Origin: Agrypnus murinus
Lineage: Eukaryota; Arthropoda; Insecta; Coleoptera; Elateridae
Length of the DNA: 64,000 nucleotides
NCBI GenBank assembly: GCA_929113105.1
Contig: OV816030.1
Span: forward strand, 6,871,619-6,935,618
Direction of reading: 5' to 3'
Shown: piece after piece, positions 34,633-46,094 of the stretch
How the letters are laid out: every line of letters begins with the position of its first letter
Position numbering within the stretch: the first letter of the stretch is position 1
Position numbers and translations under genes: made by a program
Notes under the pieces: model-generated
Database searches by the model: none
Told to the model about the DNA's origin: nothing
What the model saw: the letters and a program-made list of their open reading frames with translations, nothing else

Positions 34633-34634
34633 TA

Positions 34635-36145
34635 TATAGTTTTTTACTGAACACCTGACTAGCTGCATACTAGTTTGCCGGAATACACAGGAAAACATAG
34701 AATAACAAAAAGAATAAACATGAAATTCTAGACAATTAAATTGGACAAATTTAAAAGGAAACTGTACAATATTTCTAAAATAACTACATTAAGATAACAA
34801 TACTTGCTAACTTATTGAATCTATGATAAAATAAATTACAACTAAAGAAAATAAAATAAATGATTAAATAATAATACAAAATAAATAAAATAGCTGTTGG
34901 ACTTTTTTGTTTCTTGCATTTTTATTTCTTTACTTTATTTCTTATCATTTCGTATCTTATTCTTATTTCGTAATCTTTTTTTTGTATTTTTATTTCTTTT
35001 TGTAATATTTTTGGAGAGGTGAAATTAAATTTGTGAAAATTATCTATTGCATGGTCAGATAAAGTTGTATTTGGTTTATGAGGAGTAATTTTAGTATTTA
35101 GTATTTTATATTGGTTTATGCTTTCTTTAAAGTTTTATTTTGTTTGTCCAATATATTTGATAAATTGAATTATTTTTCTAACCTAAATACGACTCATTAC
35201 ATTTTTTTCCTAAATCATCGTTAACAAGATCAACTTATGTTTTTAAACATATTTCATCGTAATTTTAAGCAAAATTACGTTAAGGTTGGAAATTTAGAAA
35301 CTCCGGAAAAATTGCCGTTGCCGTCGCTACTGGTGCAAAACATTAATTCATTTAGTTCAGTTTCAGACCTTTAAGATTATACTACAAAACCACAGGTGGC
35401 CTTCGTGTCGGAAAGTACAATGATTTGTAATAGTAATAATAATTTTGTGTAAATATTACAGAATTTATATTAAAACGTTGGTATCGCCTCAATTTTAAAA
35501 TAAATTACAAGGTCGATCGCTATAATTTTTACATATTTATAATTTATGAAAAGAAATTACTAGAGATATTATTATGTTTTGCATTACATAATTGATTTAC
35601 AGATACTTAAAGTTATCTTTGTAAGTTAGTTATGGTACTGTATACGTTTAAATGTAAACCAATTTAAAAATGAGTATTCGAAGATTAATAACCAATGCTG
35701 TGAATTAAAATTAAAAATAAATACTAAAATACAGTCAAAAATGCTACAGCGCCATCCTTTTTAAAGTAGCTGAACTATTGTCCACCAAAACCGCTTAAAA
35801 ATGATAATAATGGTAACCGAAACTGTAACATAATTATTGTTGTTATAAATAAACTTTTATCAATTAAATTTGTTGATCTGTGAACTACTCGAGTACTTTC
35901 AAATTATTATAAAGACATATTTTAGTTTTAAGAAAGAAAAAATATTTATACTTATTGTTACAGTTTTTATGTTTATTTAGTTATTTTAGATCAAATTTTA
36001 ATAATTCTTTTATGAAGATTTAGTTCATACTTTGATCTACAAGATTTTAATATTGGATACACAATCTATGATATATTCTTTCTTAAAATAATGTAAATTC
36101 AAAGACTCTGCATAGCGTATTTTTATACAGTCACTTCCCTCCTCA
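34635..36145. other. Gene-free AT-rich stretch
   Basis: No recognised gene or element ends. Low-complexity T-rich runs lie at 34,890-35,010. Confidence 0.35.
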
Positions 36146-36412
36146 AGTCCGTTTGATACAGTGCAAGATTTGTTGTCCAAAGTTATTTGTATTATTAAAA
36201 ATGAGTACTATTGATTTCAGAATGATCTAGCTCAGCAAGGCTAATGTGATGTTATTTTTTCTTTTTCTTCAATGTAAATGTATAAGATAAAATAATAAAA
36301 AATAGCATCATATTACCCTTGCTGTCCTAGATCATTATGAAATCAATAGAACATATTAATTTTTGTATTAAAAATAATATCAAATCTTTACTGTGTTTAT
36401 ATCAAACATGCC
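36146..36412. mobile_element. Fold-back MITE with long inverted repeats
   Basis: The inner arms 36,206-36,268 and 36,290-36,352 are inverted copies (CTATTGATTTCAGAATGATC against GATCATTATGAAATCAATAG, with CAGCAAGG.TAAT.TGATG following). Weaker pairing continues outward to GTTTGATA on the left and TATCAAAC on the right. About 265 bp in all, no coding capacity, TSD not clear. Confidence 0.65.
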
Positions 36413-38972
36413 CATAACTAGCTAATTTAGATTGTTACGCAAAGTTTTTGCATAAACTTTGGTTTGTGTGCAGATTTGTTGTCATTTCTAGAAACTGTGT
36501 TAAAAATATTTCGAACAGTTTCTAAATTTTTCACACTCAAATCAATTTTTAAATTACAAAATTTGTACAAGATTTTATATAAAAGAGATGTCATGGTGTG
36601 AAAGGACCTGAGAATTATTTTATTTACAATATTTGAATTTCATTATCCTTAGTGTATACAGTGTGTTTTTAAGCAAAACTTTTATAGGCAAATTGAAAAA
36701 AATATTTTAGCCCTAAAACGTGAGCATTTGGTGTATATAATAATGACCAAAAAAAGTAACTTAGCTCGCACTTTTATTATAGTACGTGTTTAAATCTCCC
36801 ATGTTACAAATACAAACATATTTCGAAAATACACGTTATATTTAATTTTAGTAAAAAGTTAAACCTATGAAGAACAATTAGTGGTAAAAGAGCAACGTCG
36901 TCCTAAACCCGAATTAAATATTGAAGATTCCATTAAAAGTCGCCGTAGGAATTATAAAAGACAAATTAATAAGAACATAGAATCACACGTGTAATCGAAA
37001 GAAAGCTTTATTTTCTTTTCCGAGTGTGTGGCTTTCTGACGGACGTGACGAGAAGATTTGGACAGAAACAAGAGTAAACGATCTGGTACATTTAAGTAAA
37101 AATATCAAAAACACAAAAACTCTAAACAGGCAAAATAATACAAACATAAACATTTTTGGAGAATGCAGCACACCCAAAGATATTTGGCACGGGTCGCTAC
37201 TACTCGTGAGAGCATTAAAAATTTTATCTTATCAATCATTGTTTATTCTAGAATTACTTATCTAAAATAACCATCTATGTATATTTCATAACGAAGATAA
37301 TAACGGAATAACACTAACAAGTCAATTTTAATGTAACAAGAGACGATGGAAAAAAGGCTTCCTGTCTACCGTACTCCAATATAAAAGGAGTCATGTTGAA
37401 CAATGCTCTTATAACTGTGTAGTAGCTTCAAGCAAATTTCCATCCGAGCGATCTTTAACAAGTTACCTTTTAGACAAATAACACTCTAATATAACAAAAT
37501 TTCCATTTGAACAATTTTATTACTTTAATAAAAAACCTCTGGTTATTATTATTAAATTAGCTTCGTTTAAATTCTTAAAAGTCAATATTATTATCTAAAA
37601 CATCAAAAAATACTTAGTTTCAGGAAACCTATCCAAGCTCAATTCATTTTCTTTCGTGCATACGTATGGATGTGTGTGTACAAAAGTCTAGAATTTGATC
37701 TTAATTTTTTTATAATTGACTATTCAAACACGCAAACCTACTGTATTACACAAAAACCTTCCCTTTTCCATTTCTATTTACATGAAAACAATATGCATAA
37801 TTTTGGAATAATGATGAATGCTTTCATTCAGGGTATAATCACTTTTCATAAATTAAACATGTTCTCCAAATCCAATTTAGTCGTTTTTATACTTTTGGGA
37901 GAGTCGTAAAAATAAAAAACTTTTATAATTAATAATAATAGCGTCAAAGCTCTGTTAAACGACTTTCCTGTAGGTAGTACATATAAACCATTATCATAAT
38001 TACAGGAATGGCCAGCTCCTCTAAAAGCCTCCTAAAACAACTTTTGCTATAACAATAAAAAATTGCATCCTTTTAGTGGGTTACATTACGGCCTACTTTA
38101 GTAATTACTCTCGCACACAAACATTAATACAACAAACTATGTAGCGTGCCTGCTGCCTACCACTTTTACCTACCTATTCTTCAAAATTCCAAGGTGTAAA
38201 ATTACGGCTAAGATTTTCGAATTAATTATATAACGCCTACGAAGCATGCGAACGAAAGGGAAAACAACAGAATTGCCACATGTTGATGGAGCTACAATGG
38301 GTGGAGGGTGTATTACATTGTATCGGTTTGATAAATCAATAACCGATTATATGGTATTGCGTTTTGGTAATTTATTGTTTCATTATTTTCGAGTTTCGAG
38401 CAGATATAGGTATAATAGAGAGGGTCCTTAGTAATAATACGTCTTTGCATATTTTGCAGTTAAATCAATAACCGAGTATAAGGAATATTAAACACATCGT
38501 TAAAGGATCATCATGGAATTCTTTTTTTACTAAATACAGCTATGACATGACTAGAGTTCTTGTGAATCAATTTTGCCATACTAGGGGTATGAAAAATGCT
38601 TTAACCTTACTAAACATCTTGTAAATCGTTTGATTTACAAAAATAAAAGATGCCAATCAAAATACCTGGAACGCCACCGCAATCTTAGTGTACCTAGATA
38701 ACTCCTCCAGTAAATGCTTTCGTTAATAAATATGTGTTGCACCTGCATCACTTTCTATACAGGTCTACCCGATAGTTTCGTTGAGAGAAGGCTGGCTCGC
38801 CTTCTCGTGTTGTTTAGTTTTAGCTAGAGAGGGCCACCCTCATTTTCTCAAACTAAAAAGAGTAATTGTGCTTTATACAAGCAAAAACTGCATGGGCCAA
38901 CAGATGTAAATGAATTTAAAAAAATTACATGTCAACCAAAAATATAACTTCAGTACGTAATTATGAACTGTT
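36413..38972. other. Gene-free stretch with one unassigned short frame
   Basis: At 36,863-36,994 a 43-codon basic frame (EEQLVVKEQRRPKPELNIED, then Arg/Lys-rich) has protein-like composition but no in-frame ATG and no recognised family. It is preceded by a possible splice acceptor (TTTAATTTTAG) whose joined frame would stop at once. Nothing else is recognised. Confidence 0.3.
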
Positions 38973-39235
38973 CCCAAGCAGCATTTAAGTAGCAGTAACT
39001 AAGATCGGAACTTTGATTGAGTAGTTGTTACCAGGCGCGTGCTGGCCCACCAGGATACCGGGAGTTTCCTGGTGGGCCTTTATAAAGTCGCCTCGAAGGG
39101 CCCTACGACACGACTGAATTTAAATTACCAACACTTAAATTATTTTTAAGTATCATATTTATATTGATGATGTAATTTGGAGATATTCTGTAGGTGCTGC
39201 CTAGAAACTTCAATAGGAGTTAATACAGGTTATGC

Positions 39236-40320
39236 GATCCGGTGAATTCGAGTTGCGTAAGTGAGCAAGTAACTGTCCGGATCTTCTGGCAGCTGTACCA
39301 TCGGATGATGTCCAAATGCCAGTTCAATTCGACAAAGAAGAACCTATCTATTAAGGTTTTAAGTCTTCATTGGGACCCCATGACCGACGTGTTTTTCTAC
39401 TTGTGTCACAGTATGTCTAGATCGCCTTTGCACAAAAAGAAATATCTTATTGGAAGTAGCGAGAATTTACAATACTTTAAGATTTTTAAGTCCAGTGGTT
39501 CTCTTTGCAAAAAGGTTGTTGCAGCAAGTATGGATGGCGCAACTAGATTGTGATGAACTTGTTTCTGAGGCAGTGTTCAATAACTGGAATTTGTTCAAGT
39601 TGGCACTTCTTAAACTTTTAAATTTAAAATTGTCTAGATGTTTTAGTTTAGACTCGGCCGTCATAAAAGAACTTCATGCATTCTCGGATGCGTCTGAAAT
39701 TGGTTCAGCAACGTGCAGTGCATACGAAACAGTGAAAGCAGTCCAGATACGACGTATGCGCTATTACGCTCATACGCAATATGTACGAGCGTGATAGCGC
39801 ATCCGTCATATCGGGACTGCTTCCACTGTCTCGTATGCACGGCACGCTGCTGAATTGGTTACAGTGCTGCAGCGTATTTAAAGGTTCTATATTCTGACAG
39901 CTCTATCAGAGTTTTCTTGATGTGCGCGAAAACTAGAATTGTACCTCTAAAAACAATCTCCATCCCACGTTTGGAATTGTGCGGTGCTGTGTTAGTAACA
40001 GAATTGGTGAAAAGTCTTATCGATGCTTTGAAGAAGCAGATCACGTAGATCACAGACGATATGATCGCTTGCAAGACTCCCCCTTGCAGGACTCCCAGAT
40101 ACCAAGAAATTTGTGACTAACCGAGTAGCTTTCATTGAAGATATCGTCGCTCCTTCGTCATGGTATTACGTTCCGTCGGCAGATAATCCAGTTGATAGTG
40201 CCTCACGCGGACTTTTGCCCTCACAATTGCTAAATCATAGTTTGTGGTGGAAGGGACCTCCATGGCTCTCTCATCTCTTAGAATTGTGGCCACTACAACC
40301 TTCATTCTGTGCATGATTCT
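39236..40320 (+). pseudogene. BEL/Pao pol fragment (RT C-terminus to RNase H)
   Basis: Pieces in plus-strand order fit the BEL/Pao polymerase. SGEFELRK and ASNCPDLLAAVP (39,240-39,300) come from the RT palm/thumb, followed by IKVLSLHWDPMTDVF, LRFLSPVVLFAKRLLQQVW (39,470-39,530) and ELHAFSDASE (39,670-39,700), the start of RNase H. After the MITE, CAKTRIVPLKTISIPRLELC (about 39,920-39,985), VANRVAFIEDI-like sequence at 40,113 and WYYVPSADNPVDSASRGL with LWWKGPPWL (to 40,275) complete RNase H. Frameshifts and stops are present and both ends are cut off without LTRs. It lies wholly inside the hAT-like termini, so it was probably captured or the hAT ends inserted around it. Confidence 0.75.
39706..39852. 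mobile_element. 147-bp fold-back MITE with perfect 8-bp TSD
   Basis: The insert starts CAGCAACGTGCAGTGCATAC and ends with the inverted form (reverse complement CAGCAGCGTGCCGTGCATAC). The arms pair along about 68 bp each with a loop of roughly 10 bp. It is flanked by AATTGGTT on both sides (39,698-39,705 and 39,853-39,860). It splits the RNase H frame of the BEL/Pao fragment, and the frame resumes with the expected residues after the second TSD copy. The 8-bp TSD and CAG start suggest a hAT-mobilised MITE. Confidence 0.85.
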
Positions 40321-43300
40321 TTTCGCACGAAGAACGTAAAAATTGTACTAAGAGTTACTAATGAATCCCATATAATAGATGATCTAATAAGTAATCTGAA
40401 TAAATAAATTATCTTTAAAAGACTAACCGAGGTGGGGTGTGGGGCCTTCTAAAGAAATATTTTCCCGGACCCTAAAATTGACCCAGCACGTGCCTGGTTA
40501 TTACGTAACTATACAGCTAAATTTATGACTTTATAGGTTTAATTACTTCAGTTTGAAATATTTTAGTAATTATTATGTAGTTGTTTCTACTATTTATTGA
40601 AACTATTGTGGTACCATTACTTCTAAGTAGTTTTTAAAGAATGTGGAACGGTATTGGCACTTATTATAATTACTTAAAAGTTTTTGCAACTTCAAAGTGG
40701 TATTATGATTATAGTAGCAACTTTCCCGAAGCTACTTAAAAGTTTTGAAAGTTTCTGTCACCTGTATGAAACCATTGCTTAACCTTTAAAGTAACGAAAT
40801 CAGGGGAATCACTTTAAAGTGAATTTTACTACTTGTTTTGCATCAGAATTTCTACAAAGTTCCAGTTGCTCTTAAAAATTACAATGAAGTGACTGTAACT
40901 TCTATTAGACTATTAACAATATGGTTACCGTGGGCAACCATTTCCGTCAGCACCATAAAATCACCATTTGACAGACTATTGGATTACCTAATAAATTAGC
41001 CTAATCGATCCAAATAATGATTAAACTTAAACGTTTTTAAAGTTCCAATGGGAACTTTGCAGTGGCATTAGAAACTGGAAAGTGATTGAGAAAACGTTGA
41101 CGTCGTCACTTGAGTCACTTGAAAGTTCGAGAATTTTTTAACTTATTCTAGTTTTTGTGGCAACAACAACCTTGAAGTATAATTTGTTTAGTTCCTGTTC
41201 TGGTAATTAAGTGACACAAACTTAAAACACGCATTTTACGGCGAATACTACTTATTAGTATTTTTAAGTTATTTTTGAGAACCACACCATATTTACTTGT
41301 AAAATGTTGGAGGCTATTAATTAATCAATTTGTTTTACTATAAACTTTACAATAAAAATTACAAATTGATGCCAGATTGTGCTTTAGGAATAATACAGGG
41401 TGTATTTTAATTGAAGGGTTTTGACTGAATGGTAGATAGTTGAAACATAGTAGAGAAAGTTTTCCTTATAAAGTTTGTTCCTCAAACGAATAGTTTCGGA
41501 GAAAATGAATTTTAAAGTTTTAACCTAACCCTAACCTACCTTAATTTGTACAAATTTAATTTAAAAATGTGATACCCTTTTAGATGTACCTGCCTTTTAA
41601 AAATTGTTGTTGTAAGTCACATAAAAAAGCTAATTTATGGCTGTCTGCATGCTTTAACTTAAATAATGTGGTCAAAAGTTATTACCAAGTAGTAAATACT
41701 TTTTAGAAATATGATCCGATTTGTGTTGCTATTTATAAAACAGATGTTTCAAACAAACATGGCATTTATTTTTTACACCTAACCGTAATTGTAATTAGTA
41801 ATTACATATTGTTATGTTGGTTTTCCAATTCGTCTTTTGCCGCAATTGGATGTCATTAATTCTTACACAAGTGGTGTCATATTTCCAACGATTTGAAGGT
41901 AGATTAGAAATGTAAAAACACATTTAAGGAACTTTTATACAAATCCAGATGACAATAATTTCTGAAAACGTAATTCGATAAACAGATCGCGGCACATTTG
42001 AAAGGCAGGCGGTACTTTCCCTTCTGCGAATTCTTAATACGTATTTTGTTTAATATTTAAAATATAACCAAAGTTCTTTTCAATGCGGTAGACTTTCAGA
42101 AAAATCATAGTATAAAACTGTTTGTAATTTCCGTTTTAAAAGCACACAAAATATGGTAAGTATTGCCAATTAACCCTCCGTATTGCAACTAATTTGGGTT
42201 TGTTACTTACTATTTATTGTTAAAAAAATAAAATAGAGATGTGTGCATTTAGTGAAACCTGAAGTATTTCTTTACATCTAAATATCTTCTGAATGAATTA
42301 ATTATTACGTCACGTCATTAATTATTACGTTATTATGATCGTGCTATACCATTACCATATCATTTTATTTTTAAAATGAACGATCTTGTACGTTTTTAGT
42401 AGTTTAATTACAGCTATGCAAATTAATAATTTCGGGATAAGGACATGTCATGTTTTTAATATTTCGTTTTACAGCAATTTTAACTGTTCATTGATTTTAT
42501 TAAGCTACCGATGTACTTATTATTTCTAACGATGTCCGAGATTAAATACAATTCAAATTCATTATCGTTGATAAGAATAACGATTTGCAACTTAATGCGG
42601 AAATGCAGTAGTTGTAACAACAAAAAAACCCTATTTATTTAGGTGCTGTCATCGTTTAGTCTACTTGACAAATTTATGTATTTATTACTAGCTATAAACA
42701 GTTTAAATAGTAAACATATTTTTGTTTGACATAAATTAAACGAATGATCAGCATAGAACTAATAGCTCCTCCAGACACCAGAGCCATCTTCAGTTTCCTT
42801 AATTTTCCGGGTGCCCAACAATTTTTAGTAAAAATTTATTTTTGAGATAGTGCGGTATTTTATACATTTTTGCCTTCTTCCTTTATAGATATGTTACCCA
42901 TTAAGCCAAAACCCTTTATATAAAAAACACCTTGTGTAAAAATGGTTTCTATCATGTGTATCAACTTATAAGTATTTTTGTCATATTTTATTATAGACTT
43001 TTTTATTAATACTATTTTTTACTTTGCGTCATTAATTTTATAGAAATTTGTAAATTCAAGCTATTAAAAACATTGCATTACAATCTAATGATTTTTGCGG
43101 TTAACATGTGGTAACAGCATAAAATGATTTTTCGCCTTTTGTGAGGTTAGAATGTATCAAGATTAAATGTGTTTATATGTAATATAAAACAAATGTTACT
43201 AATCTTACAAAACAAATAGTCCCCAAAAACAATGTTATAATAGCCTCTATTATGAAATCGTTTTCGGTGTCACAATCAGCCCATTGTGAACTCAAAGTAC

Positions 43301-43669
43301 AAAAATAAAACAGTAATCCATTTTGTGACACGGTCCCAGCATTAGTATAGAAAATAATAGTACAATATGTTTTAAGTTACAAGAGAAAGCGAGTGCGACC
43401 ACGCGACGGGATGTACCAAAGAGAAAAGAAGTTAGTAATAGGAAATTAGTAATAATTACTCCGCGACGTTCCCGCTACGTAGGCTAAGCGTAGCTGTGCA
43501 AGTTCCAGAGAAGTCACTGTAACATATCTGCTACCCAAAAACTGTTCCCCATTTTGGTTCCTGGCACATAATAAAACTGTAGCAATTACGTACTTGTGAC
43601 TAGTGGCAAAAACTTAATAGTACTACCGGTAGTTGCTGGTACGTAGCGATGACTAAAATGCTGCTTGGG

Positions 43670-44378
43670 TTGTACATTAGTGCTACAAAAACGTATAGTA
43701 ATTTTATAGGTAGATTATGCTATAGGCGTTTATGGCAATATTAAAATGTTTTGAAATACTTAATCTTATGAAATGATATTGAGAAAATTGTTTTTATAAA
43801 AAATAAAAAGTTGATGTAGGACAATAAATAAAGATCAATTAACAAGGACAATACAAATTTAATTATTTAATATAAAACAAGGCAAAATTGAACAACGTAT
43901 AAATCATAAACAAAGCTATTCCCTAAAGTAAATATTCGAAATAGTCTCCAGCAGTAGTTAAGGGTTTACATTATGCACGAATTTATGACCCCTAAAATGC
44001 TTTTAGCTCTATGTCTCTATGTTCTCATTCAGTAATTTCTTAAAATCGGGAAGCAAACTAAAGAGGAAAGTTCATTCTATCCTTGTGGTTTTTCGAATTT
44101 GCGGAAAAAGTATTTTTCATGGAAAAAAGTGTACAAGGAAGACAGAAAAATCGATTGATTTTTAAAAAGTCTTAAAACATTAACTAAGTATAATTCAGAA
44201 AGAAATCAAAAATGTGGGAGTAGCATATTAATCGTACTTCTCTGTACTTTTCGTTTCATTTTAATGAATTAATAAGAGTAGGAGACGAATAACTGGGAAT
44301 CAATTTCTTTGAATTTTTAGTTATTATTGGTGTCAAAAGAGGTCACTGTGGGCACTACATTTGTAGAGTCACTGCATC
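43670..44378. other. Gene-free AT-rich stretch
   Basis: Nothing recognisable between the right TIR of the 4.7-kb unit and the fold-back element at 44,379. Confidence 0.35.
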
Positions 44379-44644
44379 TAGTTACCTAGGCCAACTGGTC
44401 GACCAGAGTACCGCAAACCGCCGCCATATTGGGGCAAACGAAGCACGAAATTGTTCATTATTTGTTCTGTATTGAATTTAATAAAATCCACGTTTACTTT
44501 AAAAGGTTTTTCTTATTCTGAAAGATCAAACCTATAATATGTCAAACACGTAAAACGTGGTTTTAATTTGTCCATTACTAAAAATTACCCTTCTCTGCTC
44601 CAATATGGCGACGGTTTGCGTTTGCTGGCACCTGGGCACGCTAG
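44379..44644. mobile_element. Inverted-repeat element (MITE-like), 266 bp
   Basis: ACCGCAAACCGCCGCCATAT at 44,410 is inverted as ATATGGCGACGGTTTGCG at about 44,604. The pairing continues less well outward to CTAG...CCTAGG.CCA on the left and TGGCACCTGGGCACGCTAG on the right. About 170 bp of AT-rich loop, no coding capacity, TSD not clear. Confidence 0.5.
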
Positions 44645-46089
44645 ATTTGTAATTGCAAAACGCAAGATGTAATCCCAGTTTCAGTAATTTTTTTAAATAA
44701 AATTATAAAATATTTAATATGTTTTATAAATAAACAATTTTTTATAAATATAATACTTAAATAAAATAAAAGGGGACAATTACATACAAGTATCCCTTAT
44801 TTTACCTCACTAGTCCCTTTCTAGTCATTCTTTAAATTAAACTATGTATATTTTAGGTTAATTGAAAATAAAACTAGACGATTAAAAATATGATATTAGT
44901 ATTTAATGGTAAACTATAAATTCTTTTTTAATTTTATTTTTCTGTTGCGGATCGGACATAATTTAAATAAAATGACTGTCGCACACAGCTAAAAGTCTAT
45001 TGGGACAACTTGCTATTCGTCAAACAGTAAGCAGTGATGGATTATTACTAAAACGATCATTTAAAAAAAATTAAAATAAATTAAATTAGTGGGAAGCGAA
45101 CCCGGGGTAACCGCTTACATAGCGACTATTCTACCGCGATTCACCGACTCTGGTGTTGGTGGATTTTAAAGTTAACACGTTGCGCCGTGTCTGTTTTAAT
45201 TTGTTGTTTTTTAAAACAAGACGCATTAGATTAAATTTAAAAACACATAGGGTCATATTACAAGCCTCGATTAAAAGTGTCTCTAACTAAAGTTGTGTTT
45301 AAGATCAACAAGAATAGAGATAGCTTTATCTCATTCTAATAGGTGGAAACAGGTTAGAATTGGTCACCATGGTAATTAAATATGCTATTAATTTAATATT
45401 GAGGTGCGAATACGGCTTATAGTATTTATTTATATTGGATTTATTTTTATTTAAAGAAGACATTTTTCAAACCGGCGTTACGTCAGCTATAAGCTCCCCT
45501 TGTTAAACAATGAGTATAGAGTTAAGGAGTAATTTTATGTAATTATTTTTACAATATATTAAACATTTATAAAAAAATATTATCCAAATTGAGATTAAGA
45601 CTTGGGTTTTGGAATTCTAAATCTAGCGCGCCCTACATTCGGCTATGGTGACTACTGTCGTACCTTTTCTCTTTAATAATTGTCCATTCTCATTTACCAT
45701 TCATTTTTTGTTCATTGCTTATTTATTATTAATTACTTTTTACAATATTCAGTACATTAACTTATCAATTGATTAATATTAACTAGCCAACAATTAATAT
45801 TAATTAATTGATGCATGTAAAATGGGTTTTTAAAATCTAACAAATCGTTTGTTTTGTTGTTGGAATTCTATAACAAATAATAGAAATAAGTAGGAAATGG
45901 ATGCATGATTTCCACTACCCAATATGGTCGTGTGATTTTAGCAAACGAATCCACCCACATTACAGAAGATTATTTGAAGGTTATGTCCAAAACGATGAAT
46001 GGTCCTACATGCTATAGGACCTTAAGCAGTACAGCCTAGTTGCGTAATGTTGTAATCGCCCGTTTCACATTTGCATTACACTATTCGGT
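44645..46089. other. Gene-free AT-rich stretch
   Basis: No recognised gene apart from the tRNA-like fragment at 45.09-45.15 kb. Strongly AT-rich runs at 44,690-44,780 and 45,720-45,810. Confidence 0.35.
45090..45150 (-). other. tRNA-like fragment
   Basis: The minus strand reads GCGGTAGAATAGTCGC (D-arm-like), then CCCCGGGTTCGCTTCCCAC, close to the tRNA T-arm/B box. The block is about 61 bp, shorter than a tRNA, and no closed acceptor stem is visible. A tRNA pseudogene or SINE head is more likely than a working gene. Confidence 0.3.
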
Positions 46090-46094
46090 TATTA

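Larger units (their letters stand above)
39032..40496. mobile_element. hAT-like element carrying a captured BEL/Pao pol fragment
   Basis: The left terminus CAGGCGCGTGCTGG (39,032) and the right terminus (reverse complement CAGGCACGTGCTGG, ending 40,496) match at 13 of 14 positions. The flanks are GTTGTTAC and GTTATTAC, a 7/8 match to an 8-bp TSD as hAT elements make. The left subterminal region forms a 12-bp perfect hairpin (GGCCCACCAGGA / TCCTGGTGGGCC at 39,042-39,075). The 1,465-bp interior holds no hAT transposase. Instead it holds RT/RNase H sequence of a BEL/Pao retrotransposon (39,236-40,320), so this is a non-autonomous derivative. Confidence 0.65.
38973..43669. mobile_element. Possible 4.7-kb TIR element (3.2 kb without the nested hAT)
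   Basis: The left end CCCAAGCAGCATTTAAGT (38,973) and the right end, read in reverse complement, CCCAAGCAGCATTTTAGT (from 43,669), are inverted copies over about 14 perfect bases, then imperfect. Between them, outside the hAT insertion, lie AT-rich sequence with many AAAGTAACTT/AAGTTACT-like words (40,560-41,130) and a GC-richer right subterminal part (43,380-43,660). No open frame is recognised. No TSD is visible at the two ends, so the pairing could join two different copies of one family. Confidence 0.4.

Noticed and set aside
36863..36994. Basic 43-codon exon
   Set aside because: No in-frame ATG, the candidate acceptor leads straight into a stop, and no family is recognised.
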